NCBI GenBank assembly: GCA_947683425.1
Contig: CANTUQ010000035.1
Span: forward strand, 1,783,001-1,847,000
DNA from: Excoecaria cochinchinensis
Lineage: Eukaryota > Streptophyta > Magnoliopsida > Malpighiales > Euphorbiaceae
Length of the DNA: 64,000 nucleotides
Direction: 5' to 3'
In this document: piece after piece, positions 1 through 11,295 of the stretch
Position numbering within the stretch: position 1 is the first letter of the stretch
How the letters are laid out: the number at the start of each line of letters is the position of its first letter
Position numbers and translations under genes: made by a program
The notes under the pieces: model-generated
Databases searched by the model: none
What the model saw: only the letters and a program-made list of their open reading frames with translations
What the model was told of the DNA's origin: nothing

Positions 1-48
1 CTTCGCCCAAATGGGGCGGACACGGGCAGCTGCACTCACTAACCCTTC

Positions 49-62
49 TTAAGCATGCTTAA
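49..62. repeat. Perfect 14-bp palindrome TTAAGCATGCTTAA
   Basis: It sits where other LTRs in the window carry TTAGGCATGCCTAA and is followed by the same 'TATCCA'-like text. The G-to-A and C-to-T changes are on symmetric positions, so the palindrome stays perfect. Confidence 0.8.
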
Positions 63-288
63 TTATCCAGTACCTTGACACTTCAGGCTCGACAACTCAA
101 TCACTCACACGACAATATACAATCACAACAAGATTTAACTCAAGACTCAAACATCGAATAAATTCTTAACTAAGACACTAGTACAAGGATATCACGAGTC
201 ATAAGCACAAGCGTATTTCATGCAAGAGTGAGAAACCGTGCAAAGTGGAACAAAAGAAACGCATTCGAAAAATAGGGCAAGCAGGAAG

Positions 289-612
289 GGCCTCTGTCGT
301 GATCGCGAAAGTGTCATGCTCACGACAGAGCATGGGGCACCTCCTCGCGAGCTCGCGCCAGAAGGCCTGCTCGCGACGAAGCCCGCTAGGCAGATTCGTG
401 CAACCGAGCTCTGTCGCGCTCGCGACAGAGACTAGTTCTTTCCTCCTCGCGCGCACGCACGGCAGCATGCTCGCATGGAGGACTCGGCTACCGAGCTCTC
501 TGTCGCGGTCGCGACAACATCGCGATCGCGACAGAGCACTTTTCAAGAACAAGGGGCCAAATCCGCACTCTGTCGCGCTCGCGACAGTGTCGCGATCGCG
601 ACAGAGCCCAGA
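289..612. repeat. Cluster of CTCTGTCGCG / CGCGACAGAG inverted repeats
   Basis: Several short inverted repeats with 10-base arms CTCTGTCGCG and CGCGACAGAG lie in about 320 bases. The unit at 409-430 has perfect arms with only CT between them. Further units lie near 290-338, 498-537 and 570-607. The cluster is far richer in CpG than the AT-rich surroundings. Related clusters occupy the same relative position in the other chromovirus-type LTRs. Confidence 0.85.
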
Positions 613-1816
613 TTCGCCCAAAATCTGCACTTTTCCTACTCTTTCACACACAACTCTCATACATGCAAACAAACATACACAAACACTTACCTCAAGCCTT
701 CAGCACATCACAGCATAATTCTCAAGCCACATAAACACAATTTATACAATAATCAACATCAATTCATCACGAATTCACTAAAAACCAACTCAATATTCAT
801 TCTTTTAAATGCTCATGTTTCTAAAATACACATGCAAACATCATCGTATCACTAACAACTGATTCAAAATCACTAGTTAATCTAAACATGCATTTATCTA
901 AACAAACCACTAAAAGTTACTAATGACATGCAAACACAAAATAGAATCGATCCAAGGAGGAAAATAGGGAAAACACAAGCCACGAACACAGCTCCCAAAC
1001 ACAATCAAATAAACTCCCAAACCTGGAAATCGCAGCTTCAAACCGAGCCCCTCACGAGTCTGCTTTCTCTTTTCCCTTACTCTTTCTTCTAGCTTCCGGT
1101 TTTTGCACAAACCCAATCAAAACTCACTCAAGTCAAACCCAAATTCCACAAACGAAATCAGAAAAAGAAGGAGAAGAGAAGAACCGACAAACTAAAGAAC
1201 TTTGGACCACTTACCTTCGAAACTCCAACTCAAAGCTCAAGATTCCCACTCAAAGCTCAAAGAAAGCACAAGAGGAAAGGAGATGAGAGCAGCAAAATGG
1301 AAAAAGAGAGAGAGAGAACGGGAAAGATGAAGAACAAGGGAAAATGAGAGCTAGCTTCCACGAGAAACTTCCTCCATTTTTCCCTCCTCACCTCTCTCTT
1401 ACTTTTCATTTAATGCTCACCAACCCCTTTGCCACTTGTCACAATCTTAGCAAAACAAGCCCTCCCACTTTGACTTAACCCCTTATGGCACCCTACACTA
1501 CACACACACTAACTTTTCCTACACAAATATCTTCCAATGCTCCAAACTCAACTTCACACCATATTATTTCTCATGACCCACTTATCATCCAAGGCACCAT
1601 GCACCAAAACCACACAATAAAATCCTTTAGTCCACTTATATCCTACTCCCATACACTACAAGCACACACTATAATTCCCTCTCTTCACTTAACTAATTAA
1701 TTCCTTAACAACTAATTCCTTATTATCCAAAATTTCTCTAGCTCATATTATGAAAATACCCTTATTAATCTGACTTATCACGCAGATTCCGACCAAGCCC
1801 TGTTTGGGTTGTTACA

Positions 1817-3153
1817 GTAGTAGCCAGCCTATACCTCACCAGTAGCGCCTCCACCAGATGATGCATATCCAGACGATTTATTTTTTTTTTACATATGGTT
1901 ATAGATGAAATCTGGGATGCCATATACATAAATTTGGGTGTTTTTGCCTAATCTTTGATTAGAATTACAAATGCATGTATTTTATTTTATTTGATGAAGC
2001 TTGAAGTATTTTATTGCAAAATGAAATTATAGAGCTTGAAGAATATGAATTCCGTTTTGAGTTTAGATTTTAAATTTTCTATGTGATTTTAAAAGGAAGA
2101 ATTGAATATGTTGCCTTCTTTTGAATGTGTAATAATCATATGATTGTTTCACTAAAAATTAAAAGGAAATTAAAGTATTAATGACGGGAGATAGAAAGAG
2201 AGAAAATCGGAACGGTGAAGGAGGAGGAGGAGGAGATGGCAGAGGATCGGTGCTGGATAGAGATCATTTTTTCTTTTTCGTTTTTTTTATTACACCATTC
2301 ATGCATCTCCAATGCATGAAGGGTACATTCTCATGCCACTTCACCATTTTTCATGCCACATGAGCTGCACAGTCAGCAATAAGCTTTTTTTATATATAAA
2401 TAAATAATGAAATTCATGTGTTTAATCGGTAAACTTGTAAGTTAAAGGGGTAGTATGACAAGCAATAACAAATTGAAGGGGCAAATTGCATATTAAAACT
2501 TAATTTAATAATGACTCAATATGAGAATTATTATTATTATTATTATTATTATTTTATTTTATTTTATTTATTTATTTATTTATTATTTTATGGAGTGAGC
2601 TAATGCAAAAAAAAATAAAATAAAATATTTTTCCTTGTCAATTTGTAGAAAGTTACCATGGTGAGCAACAATTCCTCTTCTAGGGAATTCTTTTTATTTT
2701 TTGTTTTCTTTCTTAACTGCTCTTTATCTCGAGAAACTAACAACCTTCTGTACTGATTTTTTTTTCCATGGATAATCAAATATTGGCTTTGATCCAAAAT
2801 CAAAATTGAAAAAAAAAGGTGCATAACCAGATTACCATTAGTTAACTAATAGACTATAGATATAGTGTAAAATTTACCTCTCAAATCTTTGATTTTGACC
2901 TGAAATCCGATCTGAAAAAATAAAGTCAAATTTGATAAGATCCGTAACTCGAATGCATCGATTCGAGACTGTTTTTTTTTTCAATTCAACTGATCATTCA
3001 AACCTTTTATTTTTATAAAATTTAAACTCTCAATTTTACCAATTTGTGTCATTTTGTTAATATATAAATAATTTATACTGGCATAAATTATATTATTTCG
3101 TTTTTCAATTTCTCCGAAATTGAACTCATCATGTTTTGTGAAACGATATCGTT

Positions 3154-3158
<5 letters not shown>
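1817..3158. other. AT-rich intergenic DNA, no gene seen
   Basis: No protein-like frame or RNA gene is visible. The stretch holds homopolymer T runs, a short GGA-rich patch near 2218-2236, and an (ATT)n/(TTTTA)n microsatellite. Confidence 0.6.
2527..2596. repeat. (ATT)n then (TTTTA)n/(TTTA)n microsatellite
   Basis: About nine ATT units pass directly into TTTTA and TTTA units. It is simple-sequence DNA. Confidence 0.9.
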
Positions 3159-3772
<614 letters not shown>

Positions 3773-4187
3773 TGAATTATTATTATTGTTTTATTTATTT
3801 GAACAAGTTAATTAATATAAAATGATATTTTAATTGAGTTGTCTTTATAATATATGTCCAAAGTATTCTTTTAGTAATTTTTTTTTGAATTTGCAAATAT
3901 TATTATTATTAAAATTTAAAAGTAATAAAGATATATTTATATTTTTTTAATAAATATGAGATTAAAAGTTGAGTTGATAATTTAAAAATTTAACAATTAG
4001 TTTGATGTTGAAAAATTGAATTTGACTTGATATTTGACCGATTCGATTTGAAAATAGTGATACGAAATTGATCCGACCCAAAATTGACCTAACATCATTT
4101 GTTCGACAAGCCTAATAATTAAATTAGTTAAAATTGAAATTCTGATTTCATCTACTTTTACATGTGTAACCTCGAATTAAACATGCA
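3773..4187. other. AT-rich DNA, nothing recognised
   Basis: No gene or repeat could be identified between the TA tract and the MITE. Confidence 0.5.
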
Positions 4188-4840
4188 TGTAAAATTAGGG
4201 GTGAGTATGGACTTGTTAATCGATCTATTAACAATTTTATTAACTAATCCATTAACTTCGGTTAACCATTTTTTTTTTTATTGGTTTACTTGTTAACGAT
4301 TAAAGAATTTTAACATATAAATTTAATAAATTATACAATTTGTAATGTTGTTTTTAATAGTTAAAAAGGCTTCAAAAATGAAAAATAAAAATCAAATATA
4401 ATATAATATCCATTAAAATAATCAAAAGAAAAGCTAAATTTTCATAATTAATTGTAAGAATTGAATATATTCAATATGAAACAAACAATAGAGTGTTAAT
4501 TATACACATATAATGAATAAATAATTGTAACAAAAAGATAATTTCAATGTTTATTTACTAAAAATATTGTATTAAAATAATATTTTAGAAAATCAAATAT
4601 CATAATGTTTATAAATTATAAAAATATTGAAAAATTTACGCGTAAAAATTAAAAAATAATATATAAAATATATGTATATATATACATTGCTTAACTATTA
4701 GTCAATGGTTAACCACTGATTTTTATTTTTAAAAATTGTTACCTAAATTTTCAGTTTGTTTAACCTATGATCGGTTCGATTTCAGATAGATTTTTCGATT
4801 AACCAAAATTTAGGTTTTTTTTTTCATCCCTATGTGGAAT
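4188..4840. mobile_element. Degenerate hAT-type MITE with 8-bp target duplication
   Basis: The element spans 4196-4832. It begins TAGGGGTGAG and ends TCATCCCTA, whose reverse complement TAGGGATGA matches the left end except at one base. The flanking octamers are TGTAAAAT (4188-4195) and TGTGGAAT (4833-4840), a 6-of-8 match consistent with an old hAT duplication. GGTTAACC-like motifs occur just inside both ends, as in many plant hAT MITEs. It encodes no transposase, so it would have depended on enzyme made elsewhere. Confidence 0.65.
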
Positions 4841-6510
4841 TGCAAGTCAAAAATTGATAGAAAGAATAAATGAGATTTGAAAGAATAAATAGATAGAATA
4901 TATGTTTGAATTTGAGGTCTCTATATGTAAGAGTTAATAGAAAGAAGATTTCAATTTTAACCAATTCATTTAAATGTATACATAATCGACTCAATTTTAC
5001 AAGTTAAAAGATAAAATTGATGTGATCAAATAAAGTAACAATTTGCTCATTAATATATATCTATACTATATATACAAGTACAAAATAGAATAAAATTTTT
5101 TTAGATTTAAATAACCTTTTATTATTTTAATAACAGACTCAGTTAACCTTTTATTATTTATTATTATTTTGTTAGACAAACATTTGTCATGATATTAGAA
5201 AAAAAAAACTACTTAGATAAACATAGTAAGTTATTTTTATTAAAATTAATATCAATCTCAAAGTCTTAAAATTTAAAAGAGATGAAAATAATTAAAAAGC
5301 AATTTCAAATAATAATATTTGTACTGTAATTCTATTAAAATTAGTTTATGTTTATAATCTTACCTTGCCAAATTGCCATCATTTTCTTGAATTTCTTATT
5401 ATATTATATGGGATTTCCTCTTATAATAATTTTTTTTTTATTTTTTTATCAATAATAATATTATTTCACGATCCTTTTATAGAAACTTTTTCAACCTAAA
5501 TTAATTTTTAATTATTTTATTATTATATTAATTTAACTATATATTATTTTATTATTAGCAAAATTATAGCATTAGCATGTGATCCTTCAAACACAATTCT
5601 CGAATTTCGCTCCAATTTCTATTTATTAAAAATAATAGATACTTCCTAAAAGATCAGAAGTGCAACAAGGCCGGATGGAATAAATGGATAGCCGATCGGA
5701 TAGTCAAAACTGTTCGACCTATAATAAGAGGTGCCCGATCTGACCAAGCGTAAGCAATTTGAAACTTAAGTCAGTAATACTTTTAGAGAGAGAATGTAGA
5801 GAGAGAATATCTCAAGATTTTAATACCTGATTCCACTGTGCTTTGTGCTTTTTATGGTGTACGTGAGAAGCCACGTATAAGCGTCGGGAGTGGGTTGCTC
5901 AGGTAGAGAGAGTAGGTAGGCAGTGTGGGCTACTGTGATGTAACTAGGTATACATAGTGGAGTGTGTAAGTGGACTTTAATAGGGCATACCCTTTATCAG
6001 TCCGATCGGATAGCCAGCATGCCGTCAAATCATTGGGTGGTTGCCTATAACGCGCTGGGCCTTAAGCTGACTGGATGTTGGTTTGTCTTGTATTAGGCCT
6101 TGGGTTGAGAATAGATCAGGCTCAGGAAATAATTGGTATCATCATTTGTCCCCCCCTGAAAGATCCGATCGGATCAACAAGTGTAGCTTTGAAATCTTTC
6201 GCAGTTCAATTTACCAAATTTTAATTTTGAATTTTGAATGTCAAATTCTGAGCTTGTCTTTTTGCATTCCCAACCATTGAGTCAGTATTTAGTGTATTTA
6301 TAAGGGACATTTCGTCAGTCATGCTCAATATGACGATGCTTCGTCAGCTGTGTCCTTTATTACGACCCCTTCACTTTTTGGGTCGCCGGCATTTCAAGTT
6401 GGTGTCGTTACAATTTACTGACACTTCATTTTTTGGGTCAGCCAACCGTTTTCTTACTTGTGGCAGCCTAGGGATAAATGCTTGGCTTGTTGAGGAAGTT
6501 ACCTCTTTCC
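4841..6510. other. AT-rich DNA, then probable upstream region of the Transposase_28 fossil
   Basis: 4841-5640 is AT-rich and featureless. From about 5650 the composition becomes more balanced and CCGATCGG motifs appear (near 5690, 6002 and 6165) with GA-rich runs near 5785-5812. This could be the promoter or LTR U3 of the decayed gene that begins at 6695. I could not find LTR ends or a primer binding site, so it is left as upstream sequence. Confidence 0.4.
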
Positions 6511-6520
6511 TATAAATAGA
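6511..6520 (+). promoter_or_regulatory. TATA box (TATAAATAGA)
   Basis: A consensus plant TATA box lies 184 bases upstream of the ATG at 6695. The intervening T/C-rich leader and the AAAAATGGC start context support a genuine ancestral promoter. The gene it served is broken. Confidence 0.6.
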
Positions 6521-7214
6521 TAAAATCCATTTCATTTTTGCTTTTACAAAGCTTCAAACTCTTTTTTTATTTTCAAGATTTCCTTTACAATTTCTTGCAA
6601 ATCTTCATATTCTTCATCTTCTACTACTAGTAACTTAGGATATGCTTCTTGGGAGAAAATATAAAATTCATTTTTCACTCCCTTTCCGATAAAAATGGCC
6701 CTTAGTAGCCCTTCAAATTTAGATTTAGATTTATATTCTAGCTTCCTTATAGAATATAGAACTAGGAAGCTTATAACTAGGCATACAAAACTTTCTACCT
6801 TAAAAATGAATTGACTGAAGAGAAGATGTGACGCCCTAATCCAACACCAGACTAGCTCAGCTAATCTTAGTTAGAAGAGGTCGTACACACACAACAAAAC
6901 ACATGTGTAACCTGAACAATAAAATTTCAACATCTATCACATTCAATCATGCATCTCAAGCCAAGTACTTATAGTTCATTCATCATAACCACATACTATT
7001 CATTCATACTTATGTGGCCTTAAAGTTAACACTCTTAGTCACCACGTTATTACATGCCTTTAAATATCTACTACACATATCATTGATATAAAAGAAACTC
7101 ATACAAAACTCCCAAAACCTACACTATCCACTTCCTATTGTTGACCGTTCGATATGCGGGTGCGTCCTCCAGTCACCTCTTGTCCGTACCTGCACGGATT
7201 AGAGTAAATCCATG

Positions 7215-7232
7215 CTAAGCGATAACGCTTAG
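7215..7232. repeat. Hairpin CTAAGCG - ATAA - CGCTTAG
   Basis: Seven-base perfect arms with a four-base loop, followed by TGGGG. The same structure lies near the corresponding end of nearly every chromovirus-type LTR here. Confidence 0.85.
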
Positions 7233-7671
7233 TGGGGAACACATATAACAATAATTTAACACACGAATAAGGATACCACATATTGCATGCTAGTAATCAT
7301 GCTTTATTAATAATACATCATCTAGTTCCATTCCAAGCATAGCATTGCTCATTACTATATTCATTCACAAAGCACCAATCACTTATTTACACATCCACAT
7401 CACATACCATATTGTACCAATCACTTCCACTTATTTATTAGTTGATTAGCCTGCAATTCAAAGACGCGGATAACTGGTATCGCATTAGTATCCGTAGATA
7501 CATCACATTCGCATTGGTACCCTAAGGTACTTATATTGCATTGAGATCTCATTTCACATTGGTACCCTCAGAGACATTATCCACATAAAGAAATCCAGCA
7601 AGGATTATTCGCATTGTGATTCCCAAGGAATCAGACACATTTAACGCATGGGGCTGCAGCACTTGACCCTA

Positions 7672-7683
7672 TAGGCATGCCTA
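7672..7683. repeat. Palindrome TAGGCATGCCTA
   Basis: Perfect 12-base palindrome followed by ACTATCCACTA, as in the other LTRs of the group. It lies about 350 bases before the hairpin array. Confidence 0.85.
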
Positions 7684-8030
7684 ACTATCCACTACTTGAC
7701 TCGCAGGCTTAAGTTGTTAAACATTTTATTCATTTCATATTGATCACTTTTCGCATCTCATATGTCATTGACCAACATCGCATTCACTTTACACATTCAC
7801 ATTAGCACATAGCTATTCACTTCACTTACATACTCATTGTGTTTCCAAACTCATTCTTTTATAGTTAATAATCACATATTTGATTACATTCAAAAATCAT
7901 CATGTTTGTATGCAAATATACATCACTTGATACACACATAATACTTACTCATAATGTCCTTCATTAAAGCCAAAAGCTTTGCCATTTGGAAGTCCAAACA
8001 CATTAGGGTTATATTGCTAAAACAGGGTAG

Positions 8031-8357
8031 GTCACGGTCACAATCAATTTGATTGCCACCGTGACATGTTGAAGTCCAAAACATAATGCAAACTGGGGGC
8101 AGGTCATGGTCATAATCAATTTGATTGCCACCGTGACATATTCCCAACTATCGGCAGAATAACTTGAGGGTGTGTCACGGTCACAATCAATTTGATTGCC
8201 ACCGTGACATATCCATACTTTGCAAATCAGAATGCTCTCCTAGGTACCTCACGGTCACAATAATTTTGGTTGTCACCGTGACATACCAAATTTTACTTAG
8301 GCAGAATTGAACCCAAGCATACCTCACGGTCACAACCAATTTGATTGCCACCGTGAC
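8031..8357. repeat. Five phased 34-35-bp hairpins
   Basis: Five imperfect palindromes start at 8031, 8103, 8174, 8249 and 8324, a spacing of 71-75 bases. Each has a left arm starting (G)TCACGGTCAC and a right arm ending CACCGTGAC, with about 15 of 17 positions paired in the best copies. The hairpins are well conserved while the spacers differ except for short shared words such as GGCAGAAT. This is not a CRISPR array: the repeats are palindromic throughout, lie in an LTR, and the genome is eukaryotic. Confidence 0.9.
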
Positions 8358-10565
8358 CTAAGCAAGGTTTCACCAACTCAGCCTATATCTCACATTTCCT
8401 TTCAAGGACTTCAACCCCTTTTTCCTTTTTAGCAATTAAACCACTTCCTCAACCACATACTCAATTGGCACATACCTGATTTCCCTTCTTGATTTAGCAT
8501 TCATTTATAGCACAAGCTACAATCATTCCCAATACACACATGGCATACATATTATCATGCAACCCATTCACTAAACACATCTCCACAACCAATAATCAAC
8601 TTAGTAATACAATTTCATGCTCAAGGCCATTGTTCCACATACACGCATATCTCATGTCAAAATCTCTATTGACCTACACAAATCATACAATTTACACATT
8701 TAGGGTTTGTTCCCAAACCTTGTCGCCTTAGCTCCTAATTACGACGGACGCTCGGCTTTCCAACTACAGCTTTTCCTTTATCCTTCTTCACCTTTTCAAC
8801 TATCAAAACCCGTTCAATTCCAGAATTGAACATAATCCATCAATTCTCATCTCAATACCAATTCAAAACCAAGAAGAAAGAGTAGAAGATAGGATATGCA
8901 TTCATAATCACTTACCTTTTAGATCAACAACTTAACTCTTGAGCAACTTAACAACTTGACCTTCTTAACAATCATGCAATTGGTTTAGAAGCTAAAAGAA
9001 CTACTCACACGGCAAGAGAAGGTAGAAACACAGAAAAATAATTCAATCTTCACAAAAGGGTCATTTTCCCTCCTCAAAGACACATGCATACATAAGGTGG
9101 AGGTGGCAATTCCTTAGGATGCCACACAGAAAGCCACTCTCAAAGTCTGCCTCCACTAACTAACATAGCATTATTTTATTCTTAATTAACCCTCCATTAA
9201 CTTATTCTTATGAAATCACCAATTAACCACTTAACTATCCTTTATACTTCAATTAGGTCCTTCCAACCTTACATTTAAGTCCAAGCTACATATTCAATTC
9301 ACTCTCATGCCAAAATAGGTCAATACTATTAGGGTACATTTTCGGCCATGACAGAAGATATAACTTACCTAAGGATGTGGCCATTCTGGCTTATCCTCTT
9401 TCAATGTCGATGTGAGAGGGATCGTTCGGAAAGGACAACAAATGGTTCATCTGCCATCAGCCTTATTTGGATTATGGCTTACAGTTCCCACTCTATCCGT
9501 TCAACATCAGTATCCTATGGGCTTATGGAGGATAATCGCCTGCTTTAAAGTCTTATACAGACATCTTGACATTGTCCTTTCCTTAGAGCTCTTCACATTT
9601 TTCTTCTATCTTTCTTGCTGAGAGAATGGCATAGAGTATTACTTCATGGGCAAAAATAAGAGGAAGCTATTTTCTTTGCCCTCTTTTGCTAAGGGCTACA
9701 AGGAGAAGTTCTTCTTGATCCAAAGAAATTGAGGATTTGGTATAAGCTTGTTTCAATTGGACAAGGCCAACAACCTCAAAGACTTGGCTTTTCAGCTTGA
9801 TCTATTCAAACCAGATATAGAAAAGCTTTTGAAGTATGTCGCGGAGCACTCCTAAGAGCTGACCAGCTCTGTGGTCATGTTGGCTTCTTTAGATGAGCTG
9901 ACACCTTCTGGGGAAAAACGCGAGCCTTTAGGTTCTCTTTAGGATTTTTGTTGATGCATGTATAATTTACCTTATTGGCTGTTAACACACTTGGATAAGA
10001 GCTCGCAGGAAAAGGAAAAGGAAAATGGAATTCACATGCTGCTTGTTCTTTTAGATTATTTACCTTAAGCGCTTGCTCTTTGCTTAGGAGAGAGTCTAGT
10101 CCTTTTTTTTCTCTTTTATTCGTTTCTTTACCCTATTCTGAATTAGATTGAGAAAAGCTTTTTTTTTTCACATTTTTCTTCCGGGTCTAAGATCTTCTAT
10201 TTTCAAGTCTTCTTATTGAGTTCGACCTCGATCTATACTTAGTAAAGTGTTTATAATGGTATCCCCAATGTGCTTGAAGAGCTGCCTCTATCTATCACAT
10301 CTGAAGAAGAAATTGGAAGGGAAAAAGACTGATGAACACTTACCGAAAAAGATAGTCGTGGACGAGCATGAGGCAACTAGACTAGGAGACCATGTAGAGA
10401 ATTGAGAAATGATCAGAGAATCACAAAAAGATGTTTTACTAGCTTGAAAATATAATATAATATAATATTAATATATTAATTAATATAATCAATATAGTTA
10501 TTAGAAGAATAAATAACAGGTACAAATATTAAATCGAGGTGCCTGTTCTTTGACAATTCTCAACA

Positions 10566-10842
10566 ATTAAGGACACAATCTAATAGATCATTGTATCGAG
10601 TAGTTGGATCATAGTCTCTTACCATAAAAATGGCTGCATGCACAGCAACACCAAATATGAGAAATCCACCAATCCATATGTGATATGTGAACAATGATAG
10701 TTGTGTACTATAGTCAGTAGCTAAATATGGATAAGGGGGCATGGAATACATATGGTGAGCCACAATAATGGTTAAGGAACCTAACATAGCTAGGTTAAGA
10801 GATAATTGAGCATGCCATAACATTGTTAAGATCTCATATAGG
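10566..10842 (-). pseudogene. psaA: Nuclear insertion of plastid psaA fragment (NUPT)
   Basis: The minus strand reads about 92 codons of photosystem I P700 apoprotein A1, including MLGSLTIIVAHHMYSMPPYP, IWIGGFLIFGV and RDYDPTTRYNDLLD. psaA is normally about 750 codons in the chloroplast, so this is only a middle fragment. Differences from the conserved protein (for example TDYS for TDYG, FTYHI for FTHHM, a Cys for the Arg after NDLLD) fit C-to-T decay after transfer to the nucleus. It lies in the apparent intron of the Transposase_28-like fossil. Ends are approximate to about 10 bases. Confidence 0.93.
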
Positions 10843-11295
10843 CCAAAACTCTAAAAAGAAATTTTGTGCTGCCAGCTTTAGGGCCAGGCTAGAGTTTAAG
10901 AATATTGCATTTAAAAAGAATAGCAACATGAAATGCCAAAAAAGACAGCTCTTAGTCTAGATACCAATCTCACCAGCTAATAAAATTTGGATATGCAATT
11001 TTAAATGAATTTTGAACTTTTTGTTTGTTTTTGCAGCTTTAGCCCTTATATATCAGAATCTAGTTAGGGAGATTGCTGCGCGTACAAAGAGGTCCTTGGA
11101 AGGCAAGAGGAAGAATTCAACCCTTGTTGAGGATTAATTTGGTTAGCCTGTTAGGCTCCGAATGCAAAAGTTTTTAAAGTCGATCAACCTTTGGCTCCGA
11201 TCATCACTCCTTTTCCTCTGACTCGACCAGAGGCTGATCTTATAATGCATGCTGAGGCAAGTGCTGCAAGCCCTTCGAAGAGGCCTTCTCTAAGG

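Larger units (their letters stand above)
1..1816 (-). mobile_element. Chromovirus-type LTR, left part outside window
   Basis: The right part of a long LTR. It has the same order of landmarks as the complete LTRs further right: a TTAAGCATGCTTAA palindrome, a cluster of CTCTGTCGCG inverted repeats, a purine-rich stretch near 1290-1350, T-rich 'tccttaa' text, and a terminus ending in GGTTGTTACA. Orientation is inferred as minus from that landmark order. No target duplication can be tested because the left end is missing. The reading frames here come from the GC-rich hairpin cluster and have no protein-like features. Whether it is a solo LTR or part of an element is open; no polypurine tract or primer binding site follows it. 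Confidence 0.7.
6827..9353 (-). mobile_element. Solo LTR, chromovirus-type, target duplication GAAGA
   Basis: A single 2527-base LTR runs from TGTGACGCCC to GGCCATGACA. It is flanked by identical 5-base duplications GAAGA at 6822-6826 and 9354-9358, so both ends are exact. No second LTR or internal region is present, the usual result of recombination between the two LTRs of a full element. It carries the family landmarks (stem at 7215-7232, palindrome at 7672-7683, hairpin array at 8031-8357). The landmark order gives a minus orientation. It splits the Transposase_28-like gene. Confidence 0.93.
6695..11295 (+). pseudogene. Decayed 'putative gypsy type transposon' (Transposase_28-like) gene
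   Basis: The gene is in pieces. A 5' piece at 6695-6826 opens with ATG in good context (MALSSPSNLDLD) and stops early. After a solo LTR (6827-9353) it resumes near 9354 with TYLRMWPFWLI, then FPLYPFNISILWAYG and, after a frame change, GLWRIIACFKVLYRHLDIV and KRKLFSLPSFAKGYKEKFFL up to about 9960. These blocks resemble Transposase_28 (PF04195) proteins of plants. More coding-like text occurs near 10270-10420 and, after an acceptor-like TTTTTGCAG ending near 11036, at about 11037-11295. Several stops and frameshifts make it non-functional. Such proteins have been reported as extra frames in Tat-lineage retrotransposons (recalled, not checked), so it may be part of an element and not a host gene. 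Confidence 0.65.

Noticed and set aside
199..855. Long overlapping frames on both strands in the GC-rich patch
   Set aside because: They follow the CTCTGTCGCG inverted repeats, which remove stops in several frames at once. No protein family is recognisable.
8031..8357. Regularly spaced repeats resembling a CRISPR array
   Set aside because: Repeats are imperfect long hairpins inside a eukaryotic solo LTR with exact target duplications, and there are no cas genes.
10560..10823. psaA as an active gene
   Set aside because: Only about 92 of roughly 750 codons are present, with altered conserved residues, in nuclear repeat DNA.
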